From Nitrospira sp. (GTDB lineage: Bacteria > Nitrospirota > Nitrospiria > Nitrospirales > Nitrospiraceae): a stretch of 36,605 nt of DNA. The stretch spans positions 1 through 36,605 of the forward strand of contig JAOUHD010000012.1 of the NCBI GenBank assembly GCA_029865345.1, read 5' to 3'. The position numbers were made by a program, and so were the translations under genes. The notes below the pieces were generated by a model. That model made no database searches and had not been told where the DNA came from. It saw nothing but the letters and a program-made list of their open reading frames with translations. Shown one piece after another: positions 8,025 through 17,400 of this stretch (the stretch's first letter is position 1; each line of letters begins with the position of its first letter).

Positions 8025-8849
8025 TTACTGGAGTAATGCCAGCGCCTGTTGCGGCAGTGTATTCGCCTGCGCAAGCACGGCAATACCTGCCTGCACCAGA
8101 ACCTGGTTCTTGGTGAATTGTGCTGTTTCATAGGCAATGTCCGCATCGCGGATCCGCGACTCGGCTGCCGTCAGATTCTCACTCGAGACCTCAAGATTCG
8201 CGATCGTCGCTTCGAACCGGTTCTGGAGTGACCCATACTCGGCGCGGGCGGTTGCCACGGAGCTGATGGCGCTGTCGATGTTGCTCAGCGCGCTCTGCGC
8301 ATTGGCCGCCGAGGACACGTTCACGCTGCTGATACCCAGTGTGGAAATCGTCAGCTGGTTCAGGTCCATCGACAATGTATTGCCTGTTCCGCTCTTGAAC
8401 CCGACCTGGATGCTGAAGCTGATCGAGCTTCCGCTGGTCAAGGCTTGTCCGTTGAACTCGGTCACCGTCGCAATGCGGTCGATTTCCGAACGTAGCGCCA
8501 AGAACTCCTGGTCGATGTATGACCGTTCGGTGGCACCCACCGTGCCGCTGGACGACTGCGACGCCAGTTCTCGGAGCCGGCCCAATAGGTTTCCGATCGT
8601 GTTCGCCGCGCCGTCGGCGATTTGCGTCAAGCTGATGCCGTCCGAGGAATTCCTCACAGCTTGGTTGATGCTGCGAATGTGCGCCCGCAAGGTTTCGGAT
8701 AATCCGAGACCGGCCGCATCGTCGGCGGCGCGCGTGATCCGAAGACCGGACGACAAGCGTTCGACCGAGCGGGTTAAGCTTCCCGTACTCACACCCAAAT
8801 TGCGCTGGGCCGAGATGGATGCGGGATTGTTGTTAACGATAATTGCCAT
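8025..8849 (-). CDS. fliC: Flagellin (minimal D0-D1 type)
   Basis: 274 residues. The N-terminal D0/D1 is clear: INNNPASISAQRNLGVSTG, LSSGLRITRAADDAAGLGLS, then NQAVRNSSDGISLTQIADGA. The C-terminal half shows RAEYGSLQNRFEATIANLEV, AAESRIRDADIAYE and ends in LPQQALALLQ, the surface bound by FliS. Only a short serine- and threonine-rich middle (about 140-185) remains, so the outer D2/D3 domains are missing and any glycans would sit on D1. The ribosome site AAGGAGGA is seven bases before the ATG. A sigma-28 promoter lies about 100 bases upstream. It is the likely target of the glycosyltransferases encoded just upstream. Confidence 0.97.
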   Translation of the reverse strand: MAIIVNNNPASISAQRNLGVSTGSLTRSVERLSSGLRITRAADDAAGLGLSETLRAHIRSINQAVRNSSDGISLTQIADGAANTIGNLLGRLRELASQSSSGTVGATERSYIDQEFLALRSEIDRIATVTEFNGQALTSGSSISFSIQVGFKSGTGNTLSMDLNQLTISTLGISSVNVSSAANAQSALSNIDSAISSVATARAEYGSLQNRFEATIANLEVSSENLTAAESRIRDADIAYETAQFTKNQVLVQAGIAVLAQANTLPQQALALLQ

Positions 8850-8951
8850 AGCCCATTCCTCCTTGAGAGAAAAACTTGATCAGCCTGTTCGCTTCCGGCA
8901 TCCGTGCAGAAGCGCGTGCCCAACTCATCACTATGAGCGGGTCTGGTTGCC

Positions 8952-8978
8952 TTATCGGCTGAATCAAGATGGACTTGA
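8952..8978 (-). promoter_or_regulatory. Sigma-28 (FliA) promoter of the flagellin gene
   Basis: On the minus strand TCAAGTCC, then exactly 11 bases, then GCCGATAA. The -10 is a perfect match and the -35 matches TAAAGTTT at five of eight positions, with ideal spacing. Transcription should begin near 8945, giving an untranslated leader of about 95 bases before the flagellin ATG. Confidence 0.85.
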
Positions 8979-9037
8979 GCCCTTCACCAATCGAGTACGA
9001 AGAGGGTGAGCTGTTGCTAACGGACACCAATCTGCCA

Positions 9038-9571
9038 TCACCGTTGGACATCCAACCGCGGTAAGATTTCGTACTCCAATAGGTCCGCCAAACGAACGAG
9101 ATCTCGGGCCGCCCGCGCCTCCAACAGCTGTTGCACCCAAGGCGCCAGGGCGGAGCCCTCGATCCCTGCCTCCATCGTGGCCGACATTCCATCAACGAAC
9201 TCGAGGTAATCGGCCAGCCGTCCCAGCCAGGCATCGAGCGCAGACAACGGCCACGGTCCAAATCGCAACGGCGAGAGCAAGGCCGTCCCTTCTGTGCGCA
9301 GCGTCTCTTCGTATTTTCTGATGGACCCTTCGGCAGCCCGTATGAGCTCCGGCATCGGCTGCGATACCGCCGTCAGCTGCCGGAAGCGCACGACTGATTC
9401 GGCCAGAAATGCGGGGTCCAAGTCACGGTCCGTGATCGTACGCTGGTCGAGTTGCAGCTTGGTGACGATACGAGCTCGGGCATGAGCGCGTTCACTGACT
9501 TCCGTCAGCACATGTTCTATCGTCAGCGGTGCCTCGACTTCCCAGTGGTCTTGATCAAGCATGATCTGCAT
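9038..9571 (-). CDS. Unknown helical protein between glycosyltransferases and flagellin
   Basis: Not recognised. About 177 residues, predicted mostly helical, acidic, with a tryptophan-containing helix (PWPLSALDAWLGRLADYLEF) and a leucine-rich C-terminus ending LVRLADLLEYEILPRLDVQR. No signal peptide or membrane segment. The start at 9571 has AGGAG with nine-base spacing; a start at 9589 would overlap the upstream glycosyltransferase stop by four bases (ATGA). It is tightly linked to the glycosyltransferase genes and ends just before the flagellin promoter, so a flagellar chaperone or glycosylation accessory is possible, as inference only. Confidence 0.75.
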   Translation of the reverse strand: MQIMLDQDHWEVEAPLTIEHVLTEVSERAHARARIVTKLQLDQRTITDRDLDPAFLAESVVRFRQLTAVSQPMPELIRAAEGSIRKYEETLRTEGTALLSPLRFGPWPLSALDAWLGRLADYLEFVDGMSATMEAGIEGSALAPWVQQLLEARAARDLVRLADLLEYEILPRLDVQR

Positions 9572-9585
9572 GAATCGTTCTCCTC

Positions 9586-11250
9586 TCATTCGATACCGGC
9601 GTACGAGATAGGTGCTCCGGCAATCGGAGCGTCCGCCTCCGGCGCGGAGGCAAGGTGGGAAGCCACGAGTTCAGTCTCACGGCGCCAGCGCTGGTAGGCC
9701 ACCGCGTGATGCCTCGCCATTCGTTCCAGCCCTTGCACATTGTCCTGATGCAAAAGGCGAAGGGCCGCCGTGGTGAGCGGTTTTGTGGCCCACGTTGACA
9801 CGCCGACCTGGGCGACCTTCTGCCGCTCCTCCGCTTGTGCGCGCTGCAGCGATTGAACGGCTTGAACAGAAAGCGGCGTTTGGCTGGTGAGCCGAACGAT
9901 GTGATCAGCCCGTCGGCAGAGGCTGTCAAGCAGCGGCATCATCGTCCGAATACGGGCCACGTCCTCGTCACGATCCGGGGCAAGACCGTTGAGTGCCGGC
10001 AGACGGCTCGATTGGCCAGTGAATGACTCATACCAGCGGCGGCGCCAGAAAGCCGCATACCAGGCGACCTCTGCATCTTCGTGACCGGAGACCAGTGCAA
10101 AACTACCTAATTGATCCGCATCGATACCTGATCGATACAAACGATAGCCCGGCACTGCTACGGGCAACAGACCCTGTCCCACCACGTGTTGCATGACCGC
10201 AGCGACCGCATCGATCGGGAGTCGTTCTTTACAGGCATGGTGCGAACAAACCTGCTCAAACCCGCAGGGTGCGCATTCCAGATCCGGCTGCATCACCCAA
10301 TGCCCAGGCCCGTATGGACCGGTCTCCTGAAAATCCACATGGCCGACCGACAGATCAATGACCGGAGTCCGGACACCTACGGCCAAATGCATCGGCCCTG
10401 TATCGTTGGTGAGCAATAATCGACAGTCCGCCAGGAGCGCGACGAGCTGCGCCAGCGTCGTGTGTCCGGCGGCATTCTTAATCGCGCTGCGCCCCCCTGC
10501 CTCTCGATAAGCCCGAATGACCTCGGCAATCGTGTCATGTTCCGAGGAGGATCCGATGAAGAGAATCCCACCATCCCACTGTTTGCTGAAGCGAGCGAGC
10601 GTCACGCCGAAATGCTGTGGCCGCCAGGCTTTCATGAAGTCACTTGCCCCTGCCTGAACCGCAATCCATTTGTGATCGAGCCCACCCGGACTCGATAGAA
10701 AACGTCTGGCCCAGTCTGTATTTTCACGTGGGGGCGTCACATGCAATGGCGCAAACGCGCCCGGTCTGCTTCCACCCATCGCATAAACGTCCACGAGATT
10801 GAAGCGATTGATCCGGCGGATCTGGTGAATATCGGTAAAGTACGCCATCCAGGGATTGTCGATGACCGTCCCGCCGTCCCACGCGCTCCGCGCACCTCGG
10901 ATATCAGGGGCACCGACATACTCAGCCAACAGGGCGCTGGGCCGGTTGAACGTCAAGTTGACGATGCGGTCGTAGCGGCGCTGACTCAAGCCCCCGGCCC
11001 ATGTCGCGACCTCTCGATACAACACAACGGTATCCTTGACACAGGCACGGCTCTCGTCGATCAACGCATGGAAATCATACGCGATGATCTCTCGCAAGCC
11101 GCTCAACATGGACGCCACGGGGGCGAACTGCCGATCGACCACAAGGTCCACCGCCGCGCCAGGCCATTCCTCCTGGAGCCGTTTCAACAGAGCACCCATC
11201 TGCACGAGATCGCCCATGCGGGTAATATTTAGGATCAACACTTGTTTCAT
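9586..11250 (-). CDS. GT9-family (heptosyltransferase-like) glycosyltransferase with helical C-terminal extension
   Basis: Begins MKQVLILNITRMGDLVQMGA, the typical GT9 opening, and has the nucleotide-sugar site LLTNDTGPMHLAVGV with QAGASDFMKAWRP before it. Residues 1-350 make the two Rossmann halves. A Cys cluster (CAPCGFEQVCSHHAC) follows the core. About 170 further residues are helical and charged and match nothing I recognise. In LPS systems GT9 enzymes transfer heptose. In a flagellar cluster they may add sugars to flagellin. Upstream in-frame codons to 11286 exist but the family start is Met at 11250. Ends ATGA-overlapping the next frame, implying coupling. Confidence 0.88.
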   Translation of the reverse strand: MKQVLILNITRMGDLVQMGALLKRLQEEWPGAAVDLVVDRQFAPVASMLSGLREIIAYDFHALIDESRACVKDTVVLYREVATWAGGLSQRRYDRIVNLTFNRPSALLAEYVGAPDIRGARSAWDGGTVIDNPWMAYFTDIHQIRRINRFNLVDVYAMGGSRPGAFAPLHVTPPRENTDWARRFLSSPGGLDHKWIAVQAGASDFMKAWRPQHFGVTLARFSKQWDGGILFIGSSSEHDTIAEVIRAYREAGGRSAIKNAAGHTTLAQLVALLADCRLLLTNDTGPMHLAVGVRTPVIDLSVGHVDFQETGPYGPGHWVMQPDLECAPCGFEQVCSHHACKERLPIDAVAAVMQHVVGQGLLPVAVPGYRLYRSGIDADQLGSFALVSGHEDAEVAWYAAFWRRRWYESFTGQSSRLPALNGLAPDRDEDVARIRTMMPLLDSLCRRADHIVRLTSQTPLSVQAVQSLQRAQAEERQKVAQVGVSTWATKPLTTAALRLLHQDNVQGLERMARHHAVAYQRWRRETELVASHLASAPEADAPIAGAPISYAGIE

Positions 11251-11373
11251 CGCTGCATCACGCGTACACGACATATGTGCATTCACTGCGGCCTTTTTCG
11301 TACTTCAAGAAGCGTATCTCAAAAACTAAATGGGAAACACGCGCTTTCCGTTCTGCGCTTCACGAGATACACG

Positions 11374-13191
11374 TCAGACGAGGTCTCTCGTTTCCGCCCG
11401 ATAGCTGTCCAACATCAGTATCAGCAACTCTTCTCGCGCCAGTTCCCGACCAGCGCCTTTTGCCTTGATCTGGGCCGCCACATCTTTGAGCTCCACCCGC
11501 TGGCCCGACGGAAATCGACGGAGCAGTGCCGCAAGCTCGGGCGGCGCATCGGCACGTTGTCCCAAGACACCGGCGTTACGATCGCCTCGCACCATGGCTC
11601 CTATTCGATCCGGTTGATGCATGCCGATCGCCGCCAACAGCTCACTCATGCGATGTGCGTACGTATGCTGCGCCAGCACGCGACGGCGAGCGGCGGCAGC
11701 GATTGTACGCCGTCCCGATGAGTCGGCAAGCCAAGTACGGATAAGTGACGGGACCTCGGCCACTGATCTGAACCGGACCATCTCATCGAGGGCGAACAGA
11801 TCGGGGAAGAGCGACCGCTCGTCGACCAGTTGAAATGCGCCGCACGCAGCCAATTCGAACGTCCGAGGATTGATGAAGTCCGCCTCCGGGTCGAGCCCGT
11901 CACCGGCACAGGAGTGAAGATTCAGATTGACGGCCGTGGCGTTGAAGACTTTGATACAGGTCTCCGTATCGATGCGGGTGCCGCCGCGCTGAAGCAGCGA
12001 GGTAAGTCCATCCGCGCCCTCCCATTCATTCCCCCAGAGCTTGAACGACCAGTCCTTCGACAGCCATCCCGGAAGCAGCGTGCGTCGGTTGGCATACCCT
12101 GCCCCGACGAACGACACATCGGCCCCATATTCAGCCTGTTCAGCCTCGGTGAGCCCCAGGGGGCGATGTAAGGCGGGATCGGTGGCCATCGGCAGATAGT
12201 GGACCTGGCGTGCGCCCGCTCGCGTGAGCGCGTCGATACACGACGCTTGCTGGATGACGAACCAATAGTCATACCCGCCCGCCAATTGCTGCCAATAGGT
12301 CAGATGCCGGTAGTTTTCGACAAACCACATCGCAGTGAGAAATTTCTTCTTGCGCAGATGTTCGAGTACCGCGAGATTCAACGGCGCCTGTGCGAGGGCC
12401 AACACGAGATCCGGAGGATCTTCGGCGAGATTCGTCACTACGCTCAAACTCAACAGATCGGCGAACCGGCTTTGCATCGTCGCGCGATGCCGCGGCTCCC
12501 GACCGGAGGCAAACAGATCGTAACTCGCCCGATGCGGACTCTGATCCAGCCAGCTGACCCGATGGCCCAGCGACTCCAGTGCCGTGACCGTGTAGCGTGC
12601 GATCGGAAGCGACCCCCCGTAGATTGGTCCGACGACCGCGACGTGAAGTCGGCCACTCTGCTTGGCCGCAACAATCCGTCGGAGCTCCGCTTCCAAATCG
12701 CGATGGACATCCGCATGCAAACGAGCAGCCGATCCATACGTCATGAAACGGAGTGGCATCGACCGTGTGGCCAGCTGCTCAGCCATGCCCCCTGGCGCTC
12801 CCCACACCCAATCAACCCTGTTGATCCAGACTTCCATCGGCCTGGTCGAGGCGGCATCGTTGAACTCAGCAATATTGGGCACGACGACCGTCAACATCGC
12901 CCCCTCCGGCTTCAGCGCGACCAAGGCTTCGACGTGATAGAGCAAGCCGACACCAAGCACGACCGCGAGTTCGCCCGCTTTCCATTCAAGTAATTGCGCT
13001 TCAGCCCACGCTTGGGCTTCTTTACGCGGATCATATCCACTGTGAACCCATCGTCCTTCATGCGTCGCTGACGGACTCCCCTCCCGAGAAGGCACGACGG
13101 TCAGCAGACCACCCCTGTTCTCCTGCGTGGTCTGAACAAGCGCTGGGTACCGCTCGCGAAGGCCTTCCAGATTCTGCGCCAGATAGCTCAT
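11374..13191 (-). CDS. CgeB-like glycosyltransferase with Maf-like N-terminal segment
   Basis: 605 residues. The N-terminal 150 residues (NLEGLRERYPAL, HSGYDPRKEAQAWAEAQLLE, LAVVLGVGLLYHVEAL) resemble the N-terminal part of motility-associated factor (Maf) flagellin glycosyltransferases. From about 180 a GT-B fold of the CgeB / Glyco_trans_1_2 type follows: VAVVGPIYGGSLPIARYTV, YDYWFVIQQA, VSFVGAGYANRRTLLPGW, LNLHSCAGDGLDPEADFINP and RTFELAACGAFQLVDERS. The combination fits a transferase acting on flagellin. Its ATG overlaps the stop of the next upstream glycosyltransferase gene by four bases (ATGA). The Maf similarity is by eye and should be tested by profile search. Confidence 0.85.
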   Translation of the reverse strand: MSYLAQNLEGLRERYPALVQTTQENRGGLLTVVPSREGSPSATHEGRWVHSGYDPRKEAQAWAEAQLLEWKAGELAVVLGVGLLYHVEALVALKPEGAMLTVVVPNIAEFNDAASTRPMEVWINRVDWVWGAPGGMAEQLATRSMPLRFMTYGSAARLHADVHRDLEAELRRIVAAKQSGRLHVAVVGPIYGGSLPIARYTVTALESLGHRVSWLDQSPHRASYDLFASGREPRHRATMQSRFADLLSLSVVTNLAEDPPDLVLALAQAPLNLAVLEHLRKKKFLTAMWFVENYRHLTYWQQLAGGYDYWFVIQQASCIDALTRAGARQVHYLPMATDPALHRPLGLTEAEQAEYGADVSFVGAGYANRRTLLPGWLSKDWSFKLWGNEWEGADGLTSLLQRGGTRIDTETCIKVFNATAVNLNLHSCAGDGLDPEADFINPRTFELAACGAFQLVDERSLFPDLFALDEMVRFRSVAEVPSLIRTWLADSSGRRTIAAAARRRVLAQHTYAHRMSELLAAIGMHQPDRIGAMVRGDRNAGVLGQRADAPPELAALLRRFPSGQRVELKDVAAQIKAKGAGRELAREELLILMLDSYRAETRDLV

Positions 13192-14339
13192 AACAGGGCC
13201 GGCTCCAGTTCATGCCAGAGCGCTTCCCGTTCACGCGGTGGAATGGCAGCTTGGCCGACCGGCGAATAATAGGCACCCCATGTATCGCAATGGCTCGTCC
13301 ATACACTCCAACCGGCCGGTGCACGATACCCCTGCTCACACATCGCGGCAATGGTTTCGTCGACCGGCCAGGTGTCCTCCCTCAGCTCTTCGGCTTGCCA
13401 CACGACATGATGAAAACCGTACGGTCCGGTTTCATGGACCCGCGCCCGCGCAAAATACCACCCGATCACCGGCCTGCCGAGCGCTGCGGCGAGATGCAGA
13501 GGACCGGTGTCTGAGCCGACGACTCGATGGCAGCGAGCGAGAATGGCAGCAAGCTGCGACAGCGATGTGCGCCCTGTCGTGTCCCAAATCCGACCCAGCG
13601 CCGATGGAGGCAGCGGCGCTTGAATCTCTGCGGCTCGTTCAGACTCTGTTCCGACAAGCACGACACGCCCCTGCGGTGAAGACACAAGAAATGAGCTTAT
13701 CCACCGGCGCCAGACCTCCGTGGGCACACACCGCTCGGTCTCCCCTGCGCCCACAATGAGTGCGACCCAGGGAGCACCTTGTTTGCCGATCGGTTCCAAA
13801 TCGTCAGGCAATCGGACAACCGGAGGATCGAGCGTGACGACACACCCCGACGGAGAGACTCCACAGAGCCCGCAGAAGGCATCAGCCAAGTGCACACGTT
13901 GCCCCAGTCGCCGCTGCGCCACATCGCGCACGTAGGCGGCCCACGATGTCAACGCCTCGCCGAGCGGCCCATGCAGCAATGGCCCTTTCACCTCTCGAGC
14001 CAATAATGAGCCGGCCACCAGCGCCCGACGATGTTGATTGAGAACATAGGCACAGTCGTACCGGTCCGGGGCCAATCCCATCAGCGTTGTCTCGATCTCC
14101 ATGAGATGCTCCGCTCGCAAGTCCTGCTGGGCGGCCATCGCCCGGCGCTGCCAGGCCGCTCCATCCCACTCAAGGACTTTCTCAATGCCCGGCAGTAGCC
14201 GTCCCACCTCAGCAAGATGAGACGGACAGAGCAGATCCAATTGCGTCTGGGGATGACGGACGCGGAGCTGCGTGATCGCCTGCAGCGATTGCAACAGATC
14301 TCCCAATCGGGCCAGTTGTATGACGAGTGCGCGTGACAT
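13188..14339 (-). CDS. GT9-family (heptosyltransferase-like) glycosyltransferase
   Basis: 383 residues. Opens SRALVIQLARLGDLLQSLQA and has the donor-binding signature VVGSDTGPLHLAAALGRPVI near residue 275, both diagnostic for GT9. ALIVGAGETERCVPTEVWRR starts the second Rossmann half. The C-terminal 60 residues hold several aromatic residues. It is a second GT9 copy, clearly diverged from the one at 9586-11250, so the two probably add different sugars or act at different steps. AAAAGG precedes the ATG. Coupled to the CgeB-like gene by ATGA overlap. Confidence 0.9.
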   Translation of the reverse strand: MSRALVIQLARLGDLLQSLQAITQLRVRHPQTQLDLLCPSHLAEVGRLLPGIEKVLEWDGAAWQRRAMAAQQDLRAEHLMEIETTLMGLAPDRYDCAYVLNQHRRALVAGSLLAREVKGPLLHGPLGEALTSWAAYVRDVAQRRLGQRVHLADAFCGLCGVSPSGCVVTLDPPVVRLPDDLEPIGKQGAPWVALIVGAGETERCVPTEVWRRWISSFLVSSPQGRVVLVGTESERAAEIQAPLPPSALGRIWDTTGRTSLSQLAAILARCHRVVGSDTGPLHLAAALGRPVIGWYFARARVHETGPYGFHHVVWQAEELREDTWPVDETIAAMCEQGYRAPAGWSVWTSHCDTWGAYYSPVGQAAIPPREREALWHELEPALL

Positions 14340-14414
14340 TCCTTTTTACCTTCTATTCGCCCTAAGCCAGTGGAGAACGCTTCGGGTTCAGCACACACGG
14401 CACACTGAGTCCAT

Positions 14415-17400
14415 TCAAGAGTGCGCGGCTTCCATTGTGGAAACGGCTCGTTTTCTTGCGATGGCTTGACCAAGTTCGTTCAAACCATCGAACGTCGGTG
14501 CAAGTGCACGAAGCGTTTCGTATTCCAGACTTGCCGCATCAATGTACTCTCCTCGAACCAATGCACCGGCCAGCGCAAAACGGATCGCCAAGTCGGCCGG
14601 ATTGCGCACCAAATACTTGGACAAATGACGGCTCAGCTCATCCCAGCGGTTTTGTGCCGTACCGGCGCGTAAGAGCCAATGGATGGCTTCGGCATCGTCC
14701 GGATACTCCTCCAGCACTTGTAGAAACCGTTCCCAAGCGCCCTGCGTATAGGCACGGCCCATCGCAGCCATTCCCATTCCCATGAGACATTTTTTACGAT
14801 TGGCCCCGCCACGCAATGCTGAATCGAATGAGGTCTCGGCTGTCTCGTACTGTTCTCGCTGCATGTAGAGAATGGCTTTGAGCAGCAACCCCTCTGCATG
14901 CGACGGATAGCATTTCAGCAGAGCTTCAAGCCGCGAGGAGGCGGTCGTGACTTCCCCTTTGCCCAGGGCTTCTCGAATAACAGCGAGCTGTTCTGCCGCA
15001 GGATCGTCCAACGTCATTACCCGCTGCGTAAATGCAGACGCGAGCGCCGGCTGCTTGATGGCTTCAGCTACAGAGGCAGCCCATTTCAGAACTGAACGGT
15101 CGGCTGGCCACTCAATGCATCGCTCCAATTTCTTCAGGACCGTGGCATTATCCCGCAGACCTGCGGCCTGTTGTGTTTCCGCTACGAGTAGCCACCGACG
15201 GCGCTCCTCAGCGTCTTCGAGCGGGCGCCATTGCGCCGAATTCGCAGTGAGATATTCCATACGGAATCCATCCTGAAATGCCACCAAGTCTTCATCCGTC
15301 AACCACCAACAGGCACCCCAACGAGCTGTGAAGAGACGATGATTCTCCACATCATGATCCTTTCGCCCTGGCGTCTGACTCTCGAGATGATAGAGAACGC
15401 TGCTCGGTTGATAGATCACCCGCCACCCCTGCTGCTTAATCTTTAGACATACATCTACATCCTCAAATCCATTGCGGTAACGTTCGTCGAACCCACCGAC
15501 CGCTGAAAACAGGCCCCGCCGCACCAGCATACAGGCGGCGGTCACGGACTGGAATTCACGGCGCTGATTGACGATGGGGGCATCGGCAGCCATTTTCCGA
15601 TGGTGATGGTAGGGAGTAAGCCACTCTCGAGCAAATACGACGCCCGCATGCTGAACCGTTCCATCGGCATAGAGCAACTTACTACCCACCACGCCAACGT
15701 CCTGGTGTGCTTCGACCTCTTGCACAAGTGCATTCAGCCAACCCGTGATGGGAATTGTGTCGTTATTTAGAAAAACCAGATACTCCCCACGCGCGACTTG
15801 CGCCCCCTGATTGCAGGCCTTCGCAAATCCGGCATTTTCCTGATTGCGGATGACCCGCACGTCTCCGCCCAAACTGCCAAGAAACTCTTGCGTTCCATCG
15901 GAGGAGCCGTTATCAACAATGATCACTTCATACTCGATGCCATGCGTCACATCCGCAAGCGCCAGGAGACATTGTTTGGTCAACTCGACCTTGTTCATGA
16001 CCGGGATGACTATCGAGCAAGTGAACGATTGCGCCCTCCCCCTCTGTCGCAGAACCGGCTCAGCATCCTCACGGTTTTTCTCCTCGTGAACAGGCCCCAG
16101 CCACACTGATGCATATCGCGCAATCCACGCATCGATGGATCTCTTCTCGAACACCCACTTGCGCAATGCCTCTCCCTCTCGTTCCGCTGCATCCAAATCG
16201 AAAATGCGTTCCCGAATGGCATTGACCCACGCCTTGGCTTGATTGGGTACTCGTTTCACAGGGGCCTCGCGATGAGGCGCAATATCCGTTGCCACGACGG
16301 GATATCCCAGTGCGCCATAGTGCAATAATCGGATATCGCTCTTTGCTTCGTTGAAGCGGTTGAGTGACAACGGCGCTAACGCCAGGTCGAGATTCAACGC
16401 CGCCAGTTGGTCCGGATAGTTCTGAATCGGCACCATGGAGAAGCTTTCAACCAGCCGTCCGGACTCGCGGGCAAACACCGGAGTTCCTCCAAGAAAAACC
16501 CACTCCACCTCATCGCCGAGCTCGTCCATCACTTGACGCAGCAGCTCCAAATCCGTAACGTGGTTACTGTGTTGTCCTGCCCAGCCGACCCTTGGGCGAT
16601 TCCCCGCACGCCTGAGCGGACATAACTGCCCCCATCGCTCTGGTGCCACGCAATTCGGCAACACTACGGATCGAATCCCTTTTTTCGATAACTCCTCGGC
16701 GAGCGGTTCGGTCGACACAGTGACCTGATCGGCTCTGTTCAGCTGCCGAAAAAGCACCGCAAGCTGCAAATCTGTAAAGAACCACTTGTTCGGATTATCC
16801 GCCGGAATGTCCCAGAGCAAGTCATCGAGATCGTGGACAATACGGGTGCCACTTTTCTGCGCTCGCTCAAGAACTCCATCCGGCACCCATGGCGTCCGCT
16901 GGATCAGCCACACGTGTTCCGGCCCTGCTTGGACCGATTCGTCTTTCGGCGAGATGAGCGCCCCCTTCCATCCATACCGACTTTGCCCGCAAGAGTACGG
17001 AATTACCAGTCGAGCATCCCCAGAGTTGGCATCACCTATAAAAACAGAGAGGCTTACCCGCTCTTCGGATTGGCGTCCGTCCACGGTCCGTGCCTCGGCG
17101 AGTTTATCCGCTGCCCTTTCTTCGGCCAAAGGAACGACGCATGAACCTCCTCGTTGCGTGATCACCGGATCCGGAGACTTGGTATATGCTTTCGCCTCCT
17201 CTTGCGCACCGCTCAACGCCCTCAGATAAGAAGCGGGGTTGAAAGCCAGAGGACGGCTCTTGACGTTGCTGATGTAACAGCTGATGAAATCCCGCTGGCT
17301 CCACAACTCACCGACCGCGGAGGAGATCATGCGCCGATAGTGTTCCACCAGTGTTGCCTTCTTGGCTTGGTCCTGCTCAGCTCCGGCCATATCCAAGAAC

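Noticed and set aside
8905..8921. Sigma-54-like GGCACG...TGC element upstream of flagellin
   Set aside because: GG and GC are 11 bases apart instead of 10, and a far better sigma-28 promoter lies just upstream.
12199..12993. 264-residue plus-strand frame
   Set aside because: Antisense shadow of the CgeB-like glycosyltransferase.
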